This document shows positions 63,631 through 64,000 of a stretch of 64,000 nucleotides of DNA, in pieces. This stretch comes from Aldrovandia affinis (lineage: Eukaryota; Chordata; Actinopteri; Notacanthiformes; Halosauridae): NCBI GenBank assembly GCA_029706075.1, contig JAINUG010000391.1, positions 111,001 through 175,000 on the forward strand, given 5' to 3'. Position 1 is the stretch's first letter. Each line of letters begins with the position of its first letter. The position numbers and the translations under genes are program-made. Under the pieces are notes generated by a model that had not been told where the DNA came from, searched no databases, and was given only the letters and a program-made list of their open reading frames with translations.

Positions 63631-63976
63631 GGCCTCCTGCGTGGTCCAGTGGTTACAACGTTCGACACTGGCCACGGAGACCGAGGTTCGACCAGGGAGT
63701 GCCACTAGGGGTGGCGATTGGCTGTCCGCCCCAGGGAGAGGGGAGGGAAGCCGACAGCACGTTCGCTGCGCATAAGAGTGGCCCTGTAGTACCGGGTTAC
63801 GGTCGGCGGCTTGGTGAGCGCCATCTCGGAGGAGACGTTACTTTGCCTTCTTCACTACCAGTCGCAGGACTATGGCAGCGAACTCTCATTACTAGGGGGG
63901 GATTGGCATAAAATAGCGGGTGTAATTGGCTACTAAATTGGGAGAAAATGGGATAAAATCAGAAACAAAATAATAA
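63631..63976 (+). mobile_element. SINE family A
   Basis: GGCCTCCTGCGTGGTCCAGT head, body CTGTCCGCCCCAGGGAG, tail TTGGCTACTAAATTGGGAG. The B-box region is shortened (GAGGTTCGACCAGGG). In an rsbn1 intron. Confidence 0.8.
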
Positions 63977-64000
63977 TCATTATGGTGAAGGATTGTGTAT

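Overview
This window looks like nuclear DNA of a ray-finned fish. Genes are split into short exons with GT-AG introns, CA/GT and CT microsatellites are abundant, and the repeats are typical of teleosts: tRNA-derived SINEs, L2-type LINEs, and hAT, Tc1 and Harbinger remnants. The species cannot be fixed from the sequence alone.

Layout. (1) About 3.8-11.0 kb, minus strand: I could assemble a five-exon gene whose phases join without a break (978 nt, 325 residues). It encodes a signal peptide, a CD300/pIgR-like V-type Ig domain, a second Ig domain, a Ser/Thr-rich stalk, and a transmembrane segment with a short tail. Its introns and 5' flank are full of transposon copies. (2) 16.4-56.5 kb, plus strand: a complete ptpn22 gene (lymphoid PEST-type tyrosine phosphatase). 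I traced 27 coding exons that sum to 2679 nt, or 892 residues plus a stop. The catalytic domain is in the first 11 exons. The tail contains three copies of the Csk-binding-type proline motif and ends in the Lys-Pro-Lys-Gly-Pro-Arg block typical of the family. (3) 61.4-63.5 kb, minus strand: the last two coding exons of an rsbn1 gene, tail-to-tail with ptpn22. ptpn22 and rsbn1 are also neighbours in mammals.

How the genes relate. PTPN22 is known in mammals as a negative regulator of antigen-receptor signalling that binds Csk through its proline-rich motifs. The upstream gene is an Ig-type surface receptor. It is divergently placed, but nothing in the sequence shows that the two act together. 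RSBN1 family proteins are nuclear and belong to the DPY-21-like histone demethylase group.

The most interesting points are: (a) an expanded exon cassette in the ptpn22 tail (proline exon, GTSSEW exon, short basic exon), present about three times, whose phases allow duplication or skipping without a frameshift; (b) a 3' hairpin with a GGATA loop shared by a LINE tail and several SINE families here, like the eel UnaL2 tail; (c) several hAT-type insertions with clean 8-bp target duplications; (d) the unusual V domain and the transposon-loaded structure of the Ig receptor gene; (e) telomere-like repeats inside ptpn22 introns. Exon calls rest on reading splice sites and phase by eye and on remembered family motifs; no search was run.
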